Positions 43,756-53,260 of a stretch of 64,000 nt of DNA are shown here, piece by piece. The stretch's first letter is position 1; each line of letters opens with the position of its first letter. The DNA comes from Microvirga ossetica (lineage in GTDB: Bacteria > Pseudomonadota > Alphaproteobacteria > Rhizobiales > Beijerinckiaceae), in contig NZ_CP016616.1 in assembly GCF_002741015.1 (NCBI RefSeq), forward strand, positions 3,443,501 through 3,507,500. The letters run 5' to 3'. A program made the translations under genes and the position numbers. The notes beneath the pieces are model-generated. The model ran no database searches, was not told where the DNA came from, and worked only from the letters and a program-made list of their open reading frames with translations.

Positions 43756-46700
43756 ATGAATGGAGCAGCGAAAAGGATATCATTTTGGAAACCCAAGGGA
43801 TCCGCTGTGTACCAATCCGGGGACGGCGCCAGTGCCTTCGACATTCAGATCGATGCTGCAGAGGCGTCGAGTCGTGGTGCTGACCCGGATTCCCCGATCC
43901 TTTTTCCCGATAAGGATCTGCTTTTCACCGCAGACTTTAAAAAGTCAGGTGACGATCTTCTCCTCCTCGGTCACGAGACGAAGGCCGTCATCCTCGGCTA
44001 CTTCAAGGATGAGCGGCGCCCAGGTCTCGCAACACGCGAAGGGGCAGGTCTCAGCGGCGCAACGGTCGATGCTCTGGCAGGGCCGGATTCACCAGGACAA
44101 TATGCGCAAGCGACGGGTGCGGCAGCTGGATTGTTGGCCATCGGACGTGTTGAGAAGGCATCTGGGGCCGTCACCGTCTTGCGCAATGGTGTATCGATAG
44201 ACTTGCGCCTCGGAGATGCGGTCACCAAGGGCGATGTGGTGCAGACGGGCTCGAACGCGTCACTCACGATCAAGTTCAACGATGGAACAGTCTTCAGCCT
44301 GTCGTCCAATGCCCGCATGGTGCTGAACGACATGGTCTACGCCGCAGATGCGAGCGCGAATTCGGCGTTGTTTACGCTCGTCCAAGGCGTCATCGGGTTT
44401 GTTGCAGGGCGGATTGCAAAAACCGGCGATCTCAAGGTCGACACTCCCGTGGCCACCATGGCGATCAGGGGAACGGCCATTCACACCGAGATCTCGGCGT
44501 TCAGCGGCGAGACACGGTTCTCGCTCCTCACCGAACCCGATGGAACGGTGGGCTCGTTCGTTCTTCTGGACCGGACCAATCCCTCGCGGGTGATCGCGTC
44601 GATCACGGATCCGCGGGTCTCGACGCTCCTGACACCTTTAGCTGGCACCGACCCGCGCATCACGCAAGTGACGAAATCTACCGACGAGATCCGGGGCGAG
44701 AACGATCTGGTGAGGGACCTCTTTCAGGTATTCTCGCCCGAGCCTCAGAGGCGGGGCAGCAGCGATCCCAATGATGTCCCCATCATCCCCGTGAATTTGC
44801 CGGAGAAGGCAAGTCCGCCGGATCCTTCGCAATTTGCCGTTACGCCCTTCGCTCGAGAACGTGCGACATCCCGGGATATTGTCGTCCCCTCTTCCCCGAC
44901 CGTGCCGGAAGCGATCCGCGGCAGAGCCGTCGAGGATGGACCGCTCACACGGCTGAGCGCACTGACGGACGCAGTAGCGTCGTCCGAGGCCATCATCGTT
45001 CTCCTGCCGGCGAACCTGCCGCCCGGCGTGCGGTATCTCGCCGGCACGCGAAGCTTCTCGCTGGACCCGTCGCATCCGGCTTATCAGCATCTCGGCGCAG
45101 GAGAGAGAGAAGTTGTCACGATAGCCTACAATCTGTTGGCCGAAGACGGCACCCGCGTTCCCGCATCGGCGTCCTGGACCGTTACAGGGGAGAACGACAC
45201 TCCCGTTGCCGTCGGAGATCGTATCGCCGCGGTTAGCGATGCCGGCCGCACGCTCCTCGCGGTGAGGAGCAACGACCGGGATGTGGACGGCGATGCCGTT
45301 CGCGTCGTTGCCTGGACCGAGCCGTTCGAAGGCTCCGTCTTCCGGAACTCCTCCGGCGAGTTGGTCTTCGATCCCGGTAACGGTTTTCGAGCTCTCAGTG
45401 TCGGCCAAACTGCAACCGTGTCCTTCAGCTACACGCTTTCCGATACCAATGGAGCGACAGATACCGCCAATGTCACTCTGCAGGTTCTGGGGCAGAACGA
45501 CGCTCCCGTTGCCGCAGATGATCATATCGCTGCGGTCGACGAGGCAGGTCAAAAGCTCCTTGCAGTGAGGAGCAACGACCGGGATGTGGACGGCGATGCC
45601 GTTCGCGTCGTTGCCTGGACCGGGCCGTTCGAAGGCTCCGTCTTTCGAAACTCCTCCGGCGAGTTGGTCTTCGATCCGGGTGACGATTTTCTGGCTCTCA
45701 GTGCCGGCCAAACCGCAACCGTGTCCTTCAGCTACACGCTTTCCGATAGCAACGGAGCGACAGATACCGCCAATGTTACTCTGCAGGTTCGCGGGACAGG
45801 CACTTTCACATCGCCTAGTCAGTCGGATTCCGAAGGTGCAGTTCTCGGCTTCAACGGTCAGCCGGTCTCGCTGACCGTCGATGCGCCATCGGCGACCACA
45901 ACCTCAACAGCAAATCTCGGCCTGGTCATCGGTCTCGGGCCGGTTCTGCAGCCGCAAATGAATATCGTCTACCTGATCGACATCTCAGGCAGTACGTCCG
46001 ACACCTTCGATGGGACGCCGGTCGGCGACCTCAACGGCGACGGAGCTACCAATACTGTCCTCGATGCGGAGATCGCGAGCTTGATCGCTTTGACCGATCG
46101 GGTCCGGGGGCTCGGATTTTCGTCCGCGGATGTCTCGATCACGGTGATTCCCTTCAACGGCGCCGCCGATCCGGCAAATGTGACAGATGGAGGCGCCGTG
46201 AATGCGGCGACGTTCAGTCTCGGCCAGACAGGCGATGCTGCGATCGCAAATTACCTGAGAGATCTGGATGCCGGAGGACAAACGAATTTCGCCGATGCCC
46301 TGAGAGCGGCCAATGACCGGCTTGGAAGCCTCGATCAAGGAGGAGAAAGCAACTTCCTCTACTTCCTTTCCGACGGTGCCGGGCAAGGCTCGATCGAGGA
46401 TGAGATCGCGACGTTGAATGATCTTTATGGAGCGACGATCACCGCCCTTGGCGTCGGCGAGAACGCCAATCTCTCCCGGCTCGACGCGATCGACAACACG
46501 GGTGGAGCCTCAGTCCTGACCTCGCCCGAGCAGATCGATATCTCGGTGCTCGGAAGGCCGCTTCCGAGCGGGACCGTTACTGACATCGATGTCTTCGTCA
46601 ATGGAAGGGAAATCGTCGAGATCGGTCCGGAGGATCTTGTTGCGACCCGCAATGGCTTCGCCCTCAATGCCTCGATCGGCGAGCTAAGCCGGCTTGCCGG

Positions 46701-46809
46701 AGATGGCAACGTCGTGTCGGCAACCATCACCTTCTTAAGTGGGGAAACTCTTTCGGCGCAGTTGAACATCGCGGGCGCTCTGCCCCGCTCCACCGATCTC
46801 ATCCTGTGA
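43756..46809 (+). CDS. Large FecR-domain/VCBS-like repeat/VWA protein
   Basis: This is a protein of about 1017 aa. Residues 125-250 form a FecR-type domain (GAVTVLRNGVSIDLRLGDAV, FNDGTVFSLSSNARMVLNDM, TPVATMAIRGTAIHTEIS). Two cadherin/VCBS-like repeats of 101 residues follow at about 478-679. A von Willebrand factor A domain spans about 735-900, with its metal site DISGSTSD, Thr in QTNFADALRAAND and Asp in LSDGAGQ. No Sec signal is visible, so type I secretion is possible, but no GGxGxD RTX repeats are seen. The start is ATG 43756 (TTG 43738 possible; no clear Shine-Dalgarno). The CHASE2 cyclase gene follows after 99 bases. Likely an envelope or surface adhesin/sensor; the function is unproven. 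Confidence 0.8.
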   Translation: MNGAAKRISFWKPKGSAVYQSGDGASAFDIQIDAAEASSRGADPDSPILFPDKDLLFTADFKKSGDDLLLLGHETKAVILGYFKDERRPGLATREGAGLSGATVDALAGPDSPGQYAQATGAAAGLLAIGRVEKASGAVTVLRNGVSIDLRLGDAVTKGDVVQTGSNASLTIKFNDGTVFSLSSNARMVLNDMVYAADASANSALFTLVQGVIGFVAGRIAKTGDLKVDTPVATMAIRGTAIHTEISAFSGETRFSLLTEPDGTVGSFVLLDRTNPSRVIASITDPRVSTLLTPLAGTDPRITQVTKSTDEIRGENDLVRDLFQVFSPEPQRRGSSDPNDVPIIPVNLPEKASPPDPSQFAVTPFARERATSRDIVVPSSPTVPEAIRGRAVEDGPLTRLSALTDAVASSEAIIVLLPANLPPGVRYLAGTRSFSLDPSHPAYQHLGAGEREVVTIAYNLLAEDGTRVPASASWTVTGENDTPVAVGDRIAAVSDAGRTLLAVRSNDRDVDGDAVRVVAWTEPFEGSVFRNSSGELVFDPGNGFRALSVGQTATVSFSYTLSDTNGATDTANVTLQVLGQNDAPVAADDHIAAVDEAGQKLLAVRSNDRDVDGDAVRVVAWTGPFEGSVFRNSSGELVFDPGDDFLALSAGQTATVSFSYTLSDSNGATDTANVTLQVRGTGTFTSPSQSDSEGAVLGFNGQPVSLTVDAPSATTTSTANLGLVIGLGPVLQPQMNIVYLIDISGSTSDTFDGTPVGDLNGDGATNTVLDAEIASLIALTDRVRGLGFSSADVSITVIPFNGAADPANVTDGGAVNAATFSLGQTGDAAIANYLRDLDAGGQTNFADALRAANDRLGSLDQGGESNFLYFLSDGAGQGSIEDEIATLNDLYGATITALGVGENANLSRLDAIDNTGGASVLTSPEQIDISVLGRPLPSGTVTDIDVFVNGREIVEIGPEDLVATRNGFALNASIGELSRLAGDGNVVSATITFLSGETLSAQLNIAGALPRSTDLIL
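45187..45792 (+). repeat. Tandem duplication of a 303-bp repeat unit
   Basis: Units 45187-45489 and 45490-45792 encode 101 residues each, identical at 85 positions by my count. The stretch from RSNDRDVDGDAVRVVAW onward is nearly unchanged at DNA level too. Such fresh, in-frame duplication is usual in extracellular repeat proteins, where copy number varies between strains. Confidence 0.85.
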
Positions 46810-46908
46810 GGATACGATGCATCGCGTGACGTATCCGTCCAAGTCGATCGAGGTTTTCGTCCAACAGGAGATGCGACATAGGCCCAGCGGATTTCGGGCC
46901 GGAATGGA

Positions 46909-49128
46909 ATGGGCCTGCTGCCCATTGGAACGACCATTGTGATCGCTCTGCTGAGAAGAAAGACGCGCTATTTCGGAGCCGGGCGAATCCTCGGCCTCCT
47001 GCTTCTCGTGAGCCTTCTGGCATTGCGGGTCTGGGATCCCGGTCTTACAGAAACCATCCGCCTGAAATCCTTCGACATCTATCAGCTGATGTATCCGCGC
47101 GTGGCGCGCCAGGAGCTTGCTGCGGTCGTCGACATCGACGAGCGGAGCCTGCAGGCTTTGGGGCAATGGCCATGGCCGCGCACGGTGATGGCGGAGATGG
47201 TTTCGAAGATCGTCGAGCATGGTGGCACGGTCATCGGCTTCGACGTGCTCTTTCCGGAGCCGGATCGCAGCTCGCCTGAAGTCGCTGCCGAGACGTTCCA
47301 AGGCCTTGACCCGACGACGCGAGAGACGCTCCGACAGCTGCCTGGCAACGATGCCGTCTTCGCGGAAGCCATTCGTCGGTCCAAGGTTGTGCTCGGGCAA
47401 TCGGGCTATCGTGTCGCGGGAGGTGCTCCGATCGCGCATCCGCCTATCCAGACCGGAATCGCCACGATCGGCCCCGATCCACGTCTTTACCTCGTCGACT
47501 TTCCGCATCTGTTGCGGAATCTTCCCCTTCTTGATGGGGCGGCGGATGGGCATGGCATCTTTTCCATCATACCCGAGAGGGATGGCGTCGTCCGCCGCGT
47601 GCCGGTCGTTGCGGTTGCCGACGGCACGATCGTACCATCCCTTTCGCTCGAGATGCTTCGCGTCCTGACCGGATCGAGTGCCGTCCTTATCAAAAGCGAT
47701 GCCAGCGGCGTCCGGAGTGTCGGTGTCGATGCCATCGAGATCCCCACCGACGGCAAGGGCCGCGTCTGGGTCCACTTCTCGCCGCCCAACCTGGGCAGGT
47801 ACGTGTCCGCGATCGATCTTCTGCAGGGGAGAATTCCCGCCGGCAGCCTTGCCGGGAAAATGGTTCTGATCGGAACCTCCGCCGCCGGTCTGCTCGATCT
47901 CAAGGTCACCCCGATCCACCCGGCGCTGCCTGGGGTCGAGCTTCATGCACAGCTTCTGGAGAGCGCCCTCACCGGGGCGACGTTGAGCCGGCCGAGCTAT
48001 ACCGCCGTGATCGAGCTCGCGCTGGCGACGATTCTGAGCCTGATCCTGATTGTCTTCGCACCGAGGATGAATGCGGGAACGCTGTTCCTCCTCGGCGGCA
48101 CGACCGCAGTCGTGACCTTAAGCCTGTCCTGGTACTGCTTTACGTTTGTCGATCTTCTGATCGACTGCACCTTTCCCTTGATCGCGAGCTTTCTGGTTTA
48201 TGCGATTCTGGTATGCACGAACTACATGAGCGTGTCGGCAGACCGTTTCCGGATCAGATCGGCCTTCAATCAATATCTCTCTCCCGATCTGGTCGAACAG
48301 CTGGCGCAGTCGCCGGAAAAGCTGGCTCTTGGCGGAGAGCAGCGCGAGCTGACGGTGCTCTTTTCCGACGTTCGTGGCTTCACGACCATCTCGGAACTCT
48401 ACAAGGACGACCCACAGGGACTGACAACTCTCATCAACCGGCTTTTCACGCCGTTGACGAAGGACATCATCGAGCGCCGCGGGACCATCGACAAATATAT
48501 GGGCGATGCCGTGATGGCCTTCTGGAATGCCCCGCTGGACGATCCTTGCCACGAGATGAACGCATGCGAGGCGGCCTTCGCGATGCTGGAAAGTCTCGAC
48601 GAACTGAACGAACAGCGTCAGAGCGAGACCGTCGGCATTCATCCACCCCCGCCGCTGAGGATCGGCATCGGCCTGAATACCGGCCAATGCGTGGTCGGCA
48701 ATTTCGGATCGGAGCTTCACTTCAACTATTCCGTCATCGGCGACCCGGTCAATCTGGCATCCCGTCTTGAGGGACTGACAAAGCATTATGGCGTTTCCAT
48801 CATCATCGGAGAGAAAACCGCCCAGGCCGTTCAGTCGCAGTTCGCGGTTCTCGAGATCGACCATCTCCAGGTGAGGGGGAAGTGGGAATTGGAGCGCATC
48901 TTTACGCTCCTGGGCCGTGCTGAGGTGGCCGGAAGCTCCGCCTATCTGACCTTGAATGAGCGAAACAGCGCGATGCTTGCCGCGTATCGCGCCGCAGAAT
49001 GGTCGCAGGCACTCGAAATGATCCTTTTGTGCAAGGAACTCGGCAAGAGTTTCGGTCTCGACGACTACTACGATCTCTATGTTCAGAGGATCCGGCACCT
49101 GATCGATACGCAGGCATCGTCCAGCTGA
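46909..49128 (+). CDS. CHASE2-domain adenylate/guanylate cyclase
   Basis: This is a 739-aa membrane receptor cyclase. A first helix near residues 26-42 (GRILGLLLLVSLLALRVW) leads into a periplasmic CHASE2 sensor domain (about 45-345: AVVDIDERSLQALGQWPWPR, VIGFDVLFPEPDRSS, ERDGVVRRVPVV, VLIGTSAAGLLDLK). Three helices follow (about 360-445). The class III catalytic domain spans about 480-670, with metal Asp in VLFSDVRGFTTISE and in KYMGDAVMAFWNAP and the FNYSVIGDPVNLASRLE segment. It should make cAMP or cGMP in response to an envelope signal. The adjacent FecR/VWA protein is a plausible partner. No Shine-Dalgarno stands out before ATG 46909, so the start is moderately sure. Confidence 0.93.
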   Translation: MGLLPIGTTIVIALLRRKTRYFGAGRILGLLLLVSLLALRVWDPGLTETIRLKSFDIYQLMYPRVARQELAAVVDIDERSLQALGQWPWPRTVMAEMVSKIVEHGGTVIGFDVLFPEPDRSSPEVAAETFQGLDPTTRETLRQLPGNDAVFAEAIRRSKVVLGQSGYRVAGGAPIAHPPIQTGIATIGPDPRLYLVDFPHLLRNLPLLDGAADGHGIFSIIPERDGVVRRVPVVAVADGTIVPSLSLEMLRVLTGSSAVLIKSDASGVRSVGVDAIEIPTDGKGRVWVHFSPPNLGRYVSAIDLLQGRIPAGSLAGKMVLIGTSAAGLLDLKVTPIHPALPGVELHAQLLESALTGATLSRPSYTAVIELALATILSLILIVFAPRMNAGTLFLLGGTTAVVTLSLSWYCFTFVDLLIDCTFPLIASFLVYAILVCTNYMSVSADRFRIRSAFNQYLSPDLVEQLAQSPEKLALGGEQRELTVLFSDVRGFTTISELYKDDPQGLTTLINRLFTPLTKDIIERRGTIDKYMGDAVMAFWNAPLDDPCHEMNACEAAFAMLESLDELNEQRQSETVGIHPPPPLRIGIGLNTGQCVVGNFGSELHFNYSVIGDPVNLASRLEGLTKHYGVSIIIGEKTAQAVQSQFAVLEIDHLQVRGKWELERIFTLLGRAEVAGSSAYLTLNERNSAMLAAYRAAEWSQALEMILLCKELGKSFGLDDYYDLYVQRIRHLIDTQASSS

Positions 49129-49135
49129 CCGGAAA

Positions 49136-49522
49136 TCATTGAAGCGACGTATGGGCCAGATCGAGGGCGGCGATCTCCTCGTCCGTGAAAAGGCGCGAAC
49201 GGGTCAGGAAGCGGATCCCGCGGCCGTTCTCGAGGGAGAACATGCCGCCCTTGCCCGGAACGACATCGATATTCAACTGCGTGTGCTTCCAGTACTCGTA
49301 CTGGGACGGGCTCATATAGAACGGCGCTCCGCCGATATGGCCGAGCAGGACATCCTCGTCGCCGACGATGAAGTCCCCTTGGGGATAGCACATGGGCGAG
49401 GAACCGTCACAGCAGCCGCCCGACTGGTGAAACAGCACCGGGCCATGCTCATTCCGCAGGGTCGCGATCAGATCGAGCGCCGCAGGGGTTGCCGTCACGC
49501 GTGGAATGCTATCGTCATTCAT
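49136..49522 (-). CDS. DUF779 family protein
   Basis: This 128-aa protein has the DUF779 pattern: VTATPAALDLIATLRNEHG, the Cys-rich HQSGGCCDGSSPMCYP near residues 32-47, the HIGGAPFYMSPSQYEYWKHT stretch and FSLENGRGIRFLTRSR. The conserved Cys and His suggest metal binding. DUF779 genes commonly lie next to AcoD/ExaC-type aldehyde dehydrogenases, as here, and may serve as an accessory or metal-related factor; the biochemical role is unknown. It follows the dehydrogenase in the same direction with a hairpin between them and ends seven bases from the convergent cyclase gene. Confidence 0.9.
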   Translation of the reverse strand: MNDDSIPRVTATPAALDLIATLRNEHGPVLFHQSGGCCDGSSPMCYPQGDFIVGDEDVLLGHIGGAPFYMSPSQYEYWKHTQLNIDVVPGKGGMFSLENGRGIRFLTRSRLFTDEEIAALDLAHTSLQ

Positions 49523-49578
49523 CCGGATCGATCCCTCATCATGATCCGAGCGGGATATTGAAGACCCGTCCGGTAGAC

Positions 49579-49613
49579 CCTGCCCCTGGCGATTGTCTTC
49601 TCCCAGGGGCAGG
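49579..49613 (-). terminator. Intercistronic stem-loop between aldehyde dehydrogenase and DUF779 gene
   Basis: CCTGCCCCTGG 49579-49589 pairs perfectly with CCAGGGGCAGG 49603-49613. It sits 12 bases after the dehydrogenase stop on the leftward transcript. It has no T-run and probably lowers or processes read-through into the DUF779 gene. Confidence 0.6.
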
Positions 49614-49624
49614 ATTGTGGACTA

Positions 49625-51142
49625 TCAGAAGAAGCCAAGCGCCTTGCTGCTGTAGCTGACCAGCAGGTTTTTGGTCTGCTGATAGTGATCGAGCATCATC
49701 TTGTGCGTTTCGCGGCCGATGCCGGATTGTTTGTATCCGCCGAATGCCGCATGGGCCGGATAGGCATGGTAGCAGTTCGTCCAGACGCGTCCCGCCTGGA
49801 TGGCACGGCCGAAGCGATAGGCGCGATTGCCGTTGCGGGTCCAGACGCCGGCGCCGAGGCCATAGAGGGTGTCATTGGCAATCGCCAGAGCGTCGTTCTC
49901 GTCCTTGAACGTGGTGACGGAGACGACCGGTCCGAAGATTTCCTCCTGGAAGACACGCATGCGGTTGTGGCCCTTCAGGACGGTCGGCTTCACGTAGTAT
50001 CCGCCGGCGAGATCCCCAGGGAGGTTGTTGCGCTCGCCGCCGGTCAGCACCTGCGCACCTTCCTGCTTGCCGATGTCGATATAGCTGAGGATCTTCTCAA
50101 GCTGCTCGCTGGAGGCCTGGGCGCCGATCATCGTCGAAGGATCGAGCGGGCTTCCCTGCTTGATCGCCTCGACGCGCTTGAGCGCCTTCTCCATGAACTT
50201 GTCGTAGATCGATTCCTGAACCAGGGCGCGGCTGGGGCAGGTGCAGACCTCGCCCTGATTCAGAGCGAACATCACGAAGCCCTCGATCGCCTTGTCGAGA
50301 TAGTCGTCGTCCTCCGCCGTCACGTCGTCGAAGAAGATGTTGGGCGACTTGCCGCCAAGCTCGAGCGTCACGGGGATCAGGTTCTGGCTCGCATATTGCA
50401 TGATCAGGCGGCCGGTGGTCGTCTCGCCGGTAAACGCGATCTTGGCGATGCGCGAACTCGAGGCAAGCGGTTTTCCGGCCTCCAGGCCGTAGCCGTTGAC
50501 GATGTTCAGGACGCCGGGCGGCAGCAGGTCGGCCACCATCTCCGCCCAGACAAGGATCGAGGCCGGCGTCTGTTCTGCCGGCTTGATGACGACGCAGTTG
50601 CCCGCTGCAAGGGCCGGAGCCATCTTCCAGGCTGCCATGAGGATCGGGAAGTTCCAGGGAATGATCTGACCGACGACGCCGAGCGGCTCATGGAAATGAT
50701 AGGCGACCGTATCGTGGTCGATTTCTGCGACCGAGCCTTCCTGGGCCCTGATGCAGGCGGCGAAATAGCGGAAATGGTCGATGGCGAGCGGCATGTCGGC
50801 TGCGGTCGTCTCGCGGATCGGTTTGCCGTTGTCCCAGGTCTCCGCCAGGGCCAACGTGTCGAGATTGGCCTCCATGCGGTCGGCGATCTCGTTGAGGATG
50901 CGTGCCCGTTCGGCGGGCGCCGTCTTGCCCCAGGCATCCTTAGCCGCATGGGCCGCATCCAGCGCCTTTTCGATGTCGTCCTTGTCGGAGCGGGCGATCT
51001 CGCAGACCGGCTTTCCGGTAATCGGCGACGTGTTCTCGAAATAGCGGCCGTTGACAGGCTCCACCCATTGCCCGCCGATGAAGTTGCCATAGCGCTCTTT
51101 GAACGGCACATGCGAGAGTGTCAGGAATTCTGGCTTGTTCAT
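49625..51142 (-). CDS. NAD-dependent aldehyde dehydrogenase (AcoD/ExaC type)
   Basis: This 505-aa aldehyde dehydrogenase oxidises aldehydes such as acetaldehyde to acids. The N-terminus ([12 protein letters not shown]), the Rossmann segment ([21 protein letters not shown] near residue 160), the catalytic Glu in LELGGKSPN near 265 and the nucleophilic Cys in [11 protein letters not shown] near 305 are all present. GEVCTCPSR is the AcoD/ExaC variant found in ethanol and acetoin catabolism. ATG 51142 follows GGGAGG; the longer upstream frame is rejected. A consensus sigma-54 promoter lies 35 bases upstream of the start codon, and the divergent AcoR-type activator is the expected partner. DUF779 is downstream. 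Confidence 0.95.
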   Translation of the reverse strand: MNKPEFLTLSHVPFKERYGNFIGGQWVEPVNGRYFENTSPITGKPVCEIARSDKDDIEKALDAAHAAKDAWGKTAPAERARILNEIADRMEANLDTLALAETWDNGKPIRETTAADMPLAIDHFRYFAACIRAQEGSVAEIDHDTVAYHFHEPLGVVGQIIPWNFPILMAAWKMAPALAAGNCVVIKPAEQTPASILVWAEMVADLLPPGVLNIVNGYGLEAGKPLASSSRIAKIAFTGETTTGRLIMQYASQNLIPVTLELGGKSPNIFFDDVTAEDDDYLDKAIEGFVMFALNQGEVCTCPSRALVQESIYDKFMEKALKRVEAIKQGSPLDPSTMIGAQASSEQLEKILSYIDIGKQEGAQVLTGGERNNLPGDLAGGYYVKPTVLKGHNRMRVFQEEIFGPVVSVTTFKDENDALAIANDTLYGLGAGVWTRNGNRAYRFGRAIQAGRVWTNCYHAYPAHAAFGGYKQSGIGRETHKMMLDHYQQTKNLLVSYSSKALGFF

Positions 51143-51176
51143 GTGGTTTCCTCCCGGGATGTACAGGCCCTGCTGA

Positions 51177-51191
51177 GCAAATGTCGTGCCA
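51177..51191 (-). promoter_or_regulatory. Sigma-54 promoter of the aldehyde dehydrogenase gene
   Basis: Read leftward, TGGCAC (complement of 51186-51191), five bases, then TTGC (complement of 51177-51180) give the full -24/-12 consensus of RpoN promoters. The -12 element lies 35 bases before the dehydrogenase start codon. A sigma-54 activator gene starts divergently 215 bases away, which supports the call. Confidence 0.9.
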
Positions 51192-51318
51192 AGCCGTTGT
51201 ATCGCGAAGCAGCATTCATTTCGCGTCGCGGTAACCTGTTGGGCACGAAAGGGGTCATTCAAGACTTGATGTGTCGACCTTTCGCGGACTTCTTTTTGCC
51301 TCAGCTTCGCCTATCATG

Positions 51319-51386
51319 AACTCTGTCGCGGAGAAACTCTGTCGCGGAGAGAAACGCATCTGCAACACATGTTGCAATTTGCGACA
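51319..51386. promoter_or_regulatory. Candidate upstream activator sites: 16-bp tandem repeat plus dyads
   Basis: A 16-base unit (AACTCTGTCGCGGAGA) occurs twice head-to-tail at 51319-51334 and 51335-51350. Beyond it, TGCAACA 51361-51367 pairs with TGTTGCA 51370-51376, and TGTTGCAA 51370-51377 pairs with TTGCGACA 51379-51386 with one mismatch. The set lies 130-210 bases upstream of the sigma-54 promoter, the usual distance for enhancer sites, and directly before the activator gene's Shine-Dalgarno, so autoregulation is also possible. Confidence 0.55.
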
Positions 51387-51405
51387 CCGGGATAGGAGGA
51401 CGCCC

Positions 51406-53259
51406 TTGTCGCCAGATCCGATCCAGCACGCTCGCCGGCACTTCTTCTCGAAGGAAGCCGTTCCGGGTGGTCTCGTTTCACAATCCATCCTCCGGTCGTG
51501 GACCCGGTGCCAGGCCCTCGGCCTCGAGGGAAGGGCGAACGCGCTGCCCGAGCCGGTCACAGCCTACGAATTCGCCATTACGGCGGAGGAGGCCGAGAGC
51601 TTCAGGCGCCTCTGCCGGCCGGAAGTGGAGGCGCTCTATGCGGACGCGCAGGCGACGGACAGCATCGTCATCCTGACCAATGCCTCAGGCCTCATCCTCG
51701 ACACCGTCGGCAGTCTCGACTTCGCTCAGCGCGCTGCCCAGGTGGCTTTGCGGCCGGGTGTGCCCTGGAGTGAGCAGATTGTCGGGACCAATGCGATCGG
51801 AACCTCCCTGGCCGAAGGCTGCCCTATCGAGGTGCGCGGCGCAGAACATTATCTCGAATGCAACCGGATCCTGAGCTGCTCGGCCATTCCGATTCTCGGT
51901 CCGCAAGGCAACGTTCTCGGCGTTCTGGATCTCTCCGGTCCTGCCGAGACGCACCATGCCCATGCACTGGGTCTCGTGACGCTCGCTGCCGCGCAGATCG
52001 AGCACAGGCTCTTCGATAGGGCGTTCAGGGAGGCGGATGTCGTCCGGCTCCACGTCGATCCAGCCATGCTCGGCACCGCACGGGAGGGCATTCTTGTTTT
52101 CGAGGACGGATGTCTCAAGGCTGCCAACCGGCGCGGTTTGAAGCTGATCGGCCGAAGCTTCGATGCTCTCGGCAGAGTGACATGGAGCGATCTGTTTCGA
52201 GACAGGCTGACAGATCTTGCCGATGGTGGAAGTTTCAAGAACCAAAACGGAACCGCGCTGGTTGGCCGGCTTGACGGGTTCGAGAGGTCACCTGCGCCGC
52301 CCCGCCGGTCGACACGTGGAATGACGTTCGCCGTGCCGAAGCCGATCTTCGACGCCGAAACGGCGAAGGCCCTGGAACGTGCCGTCCGGCTGGTCGATGC
52401 CGCGGTTCCCGTTCTCGTGCGGGGAGAAACGGGGACGGGCAAGGAAGTCTTCACCCGTGCGGTTCACGCGAGAAGCCTGCGTTCCGGCAAGCCTCTGGTC
52501 GCCGTCAATTGCGCGGCCCTGCCCGAGACACTCATGGATGCCGAGTTCTTCGGCTATCGATCCGGCGCATTCACTGGAGCAAGGCCCGGCGGATCGAAGG
52601 GCTATTTGCGGGAAGCCGATGGCGGCGTGCTCTTCCTCGATGAAATCGGCGATATGCCGCTTTCCTTGCAGACGAAACTCCTGCGCGCGCTGCAGGAGAG
52701 GGAAATCGTTCCCCTGGGTGGGGGGCAACCGGTTCCCATCGATTTCATGCTGATCTGTGCGACCAACAAGGATCTGTGGGAACGCGTTCAGGCCGGCAGT
52801 TTCCGATCGGATCTCTATTTCCGTATCGCGCAGTACACAATCGCATTGCCTTCGCTTCGCAGTCGTGCGGATCGTGCGCAGCTGATCGATGAGCTATGGA
52901 GTTCTGTCGGAGGAAGAGCCAATGGAATCGCTCTCAGCCCGGAATGCCGGAATGAGCTTTCCAGTTATGAATGGCCCGGAAATTTTCGACAGTTGGTCGG
53001 TTGCCTGAGGGCGATGCTGGCACTCGGCGAGCCGGGGGATGTGCTGACGGCCGATGCCCTGCCTCCGGATGTCCGCCGCCGTGGGGATGATGTCGACTCT
53101 AAAGCCCCAATGTCCAAGAGCGGGACGCTGTCCACCCTCGATGCCATTACCGTCACGGCCATGCACGAGGCCCTCGCAGCGGCGAAAGGAAACGTTTCGC
53201 GGGCCGCGCGCCAGCTCGGCGTCAGCCGAAGCACGCTCTACCGACGCATGCAAAGCTAG
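51406..53259 (+). CDS. AcoR-type sigma-54-dependent activator
   Basis: This 617-aa activator has a GAF-like sensory region (about residues 55-200: ATDSIVILTNASGLILDTVG, GTNAIGTSLAEGCPIEVRGAEH, GVLDLSGPAE). A AAA+ domain spans about 305-530, with Walker A GETGTGKE, the sigma-54 contact loop SGAFTGA, Walker B GGVLFLDEIGDMPL, and FRSDLYFRI. The C-terminus is a Fis-type helix-turn-helix (KGNVSRAARQLGVSRSTLYRRM). I choose TTG 51406 since AGGAGG precedes it; 45 extra codons upstream would cover the repeat sites. It presumably senses an aldehyde, acetoin or alcohol and activates the divergent dehydrogenase. Confidence 0.93.
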   Translation: MSPDPIQHARRHFFSKEAVPGGLVSQSILRSWTRCQALGLEGRANALPEPVTAYEFAITAEEAESFRRLCRPEVEALYADAQATDSIVILTNASGLILDTVGSLDFAQRAAQVALRPGVPWSEQIVGTNAIGTSLAEGCPIEVRGAEHYLECNRILSCSAIPILGPQGNVLGVLDLSGPAETHHAHALGLVTLAAAQIEHRLFDRAFREADVVRLHVDPAMLGTAREGILVFEDGCLKAANRRGLKLIGRSFDALGRVTWSDLFRDRLTDLADGGSFKNQNGTALVGRLDGFERSPAPPRRSTRGMTFAVPKPIFDAETAKALERAVRLVDAAVPVLVRGETGTGKEVFTRAVHARSLRSGKPLVAVNCAALPETLMDAEFFGYRSGAFTGARPGGSKGYLREADGGVLFLDEIGDMPLSLQTKLLRALQEREIVPLGGGQPVPIDFMLICATNKDLWERVQAGSFRSDLYFRIAQYTIALPSLRSRADRAQLIDELWSSVGGRANGIALSPECRNELSSYEWPGNFRQLVGCLRAMLALGEPGDVLTADALPPDVRRRGDDVDSKAPMSKSGTLSTLDAITVTAMHEALAAAKGNVSRAARQLGVSRSTLYRRMQS

Positions 53260-53260
53260 A

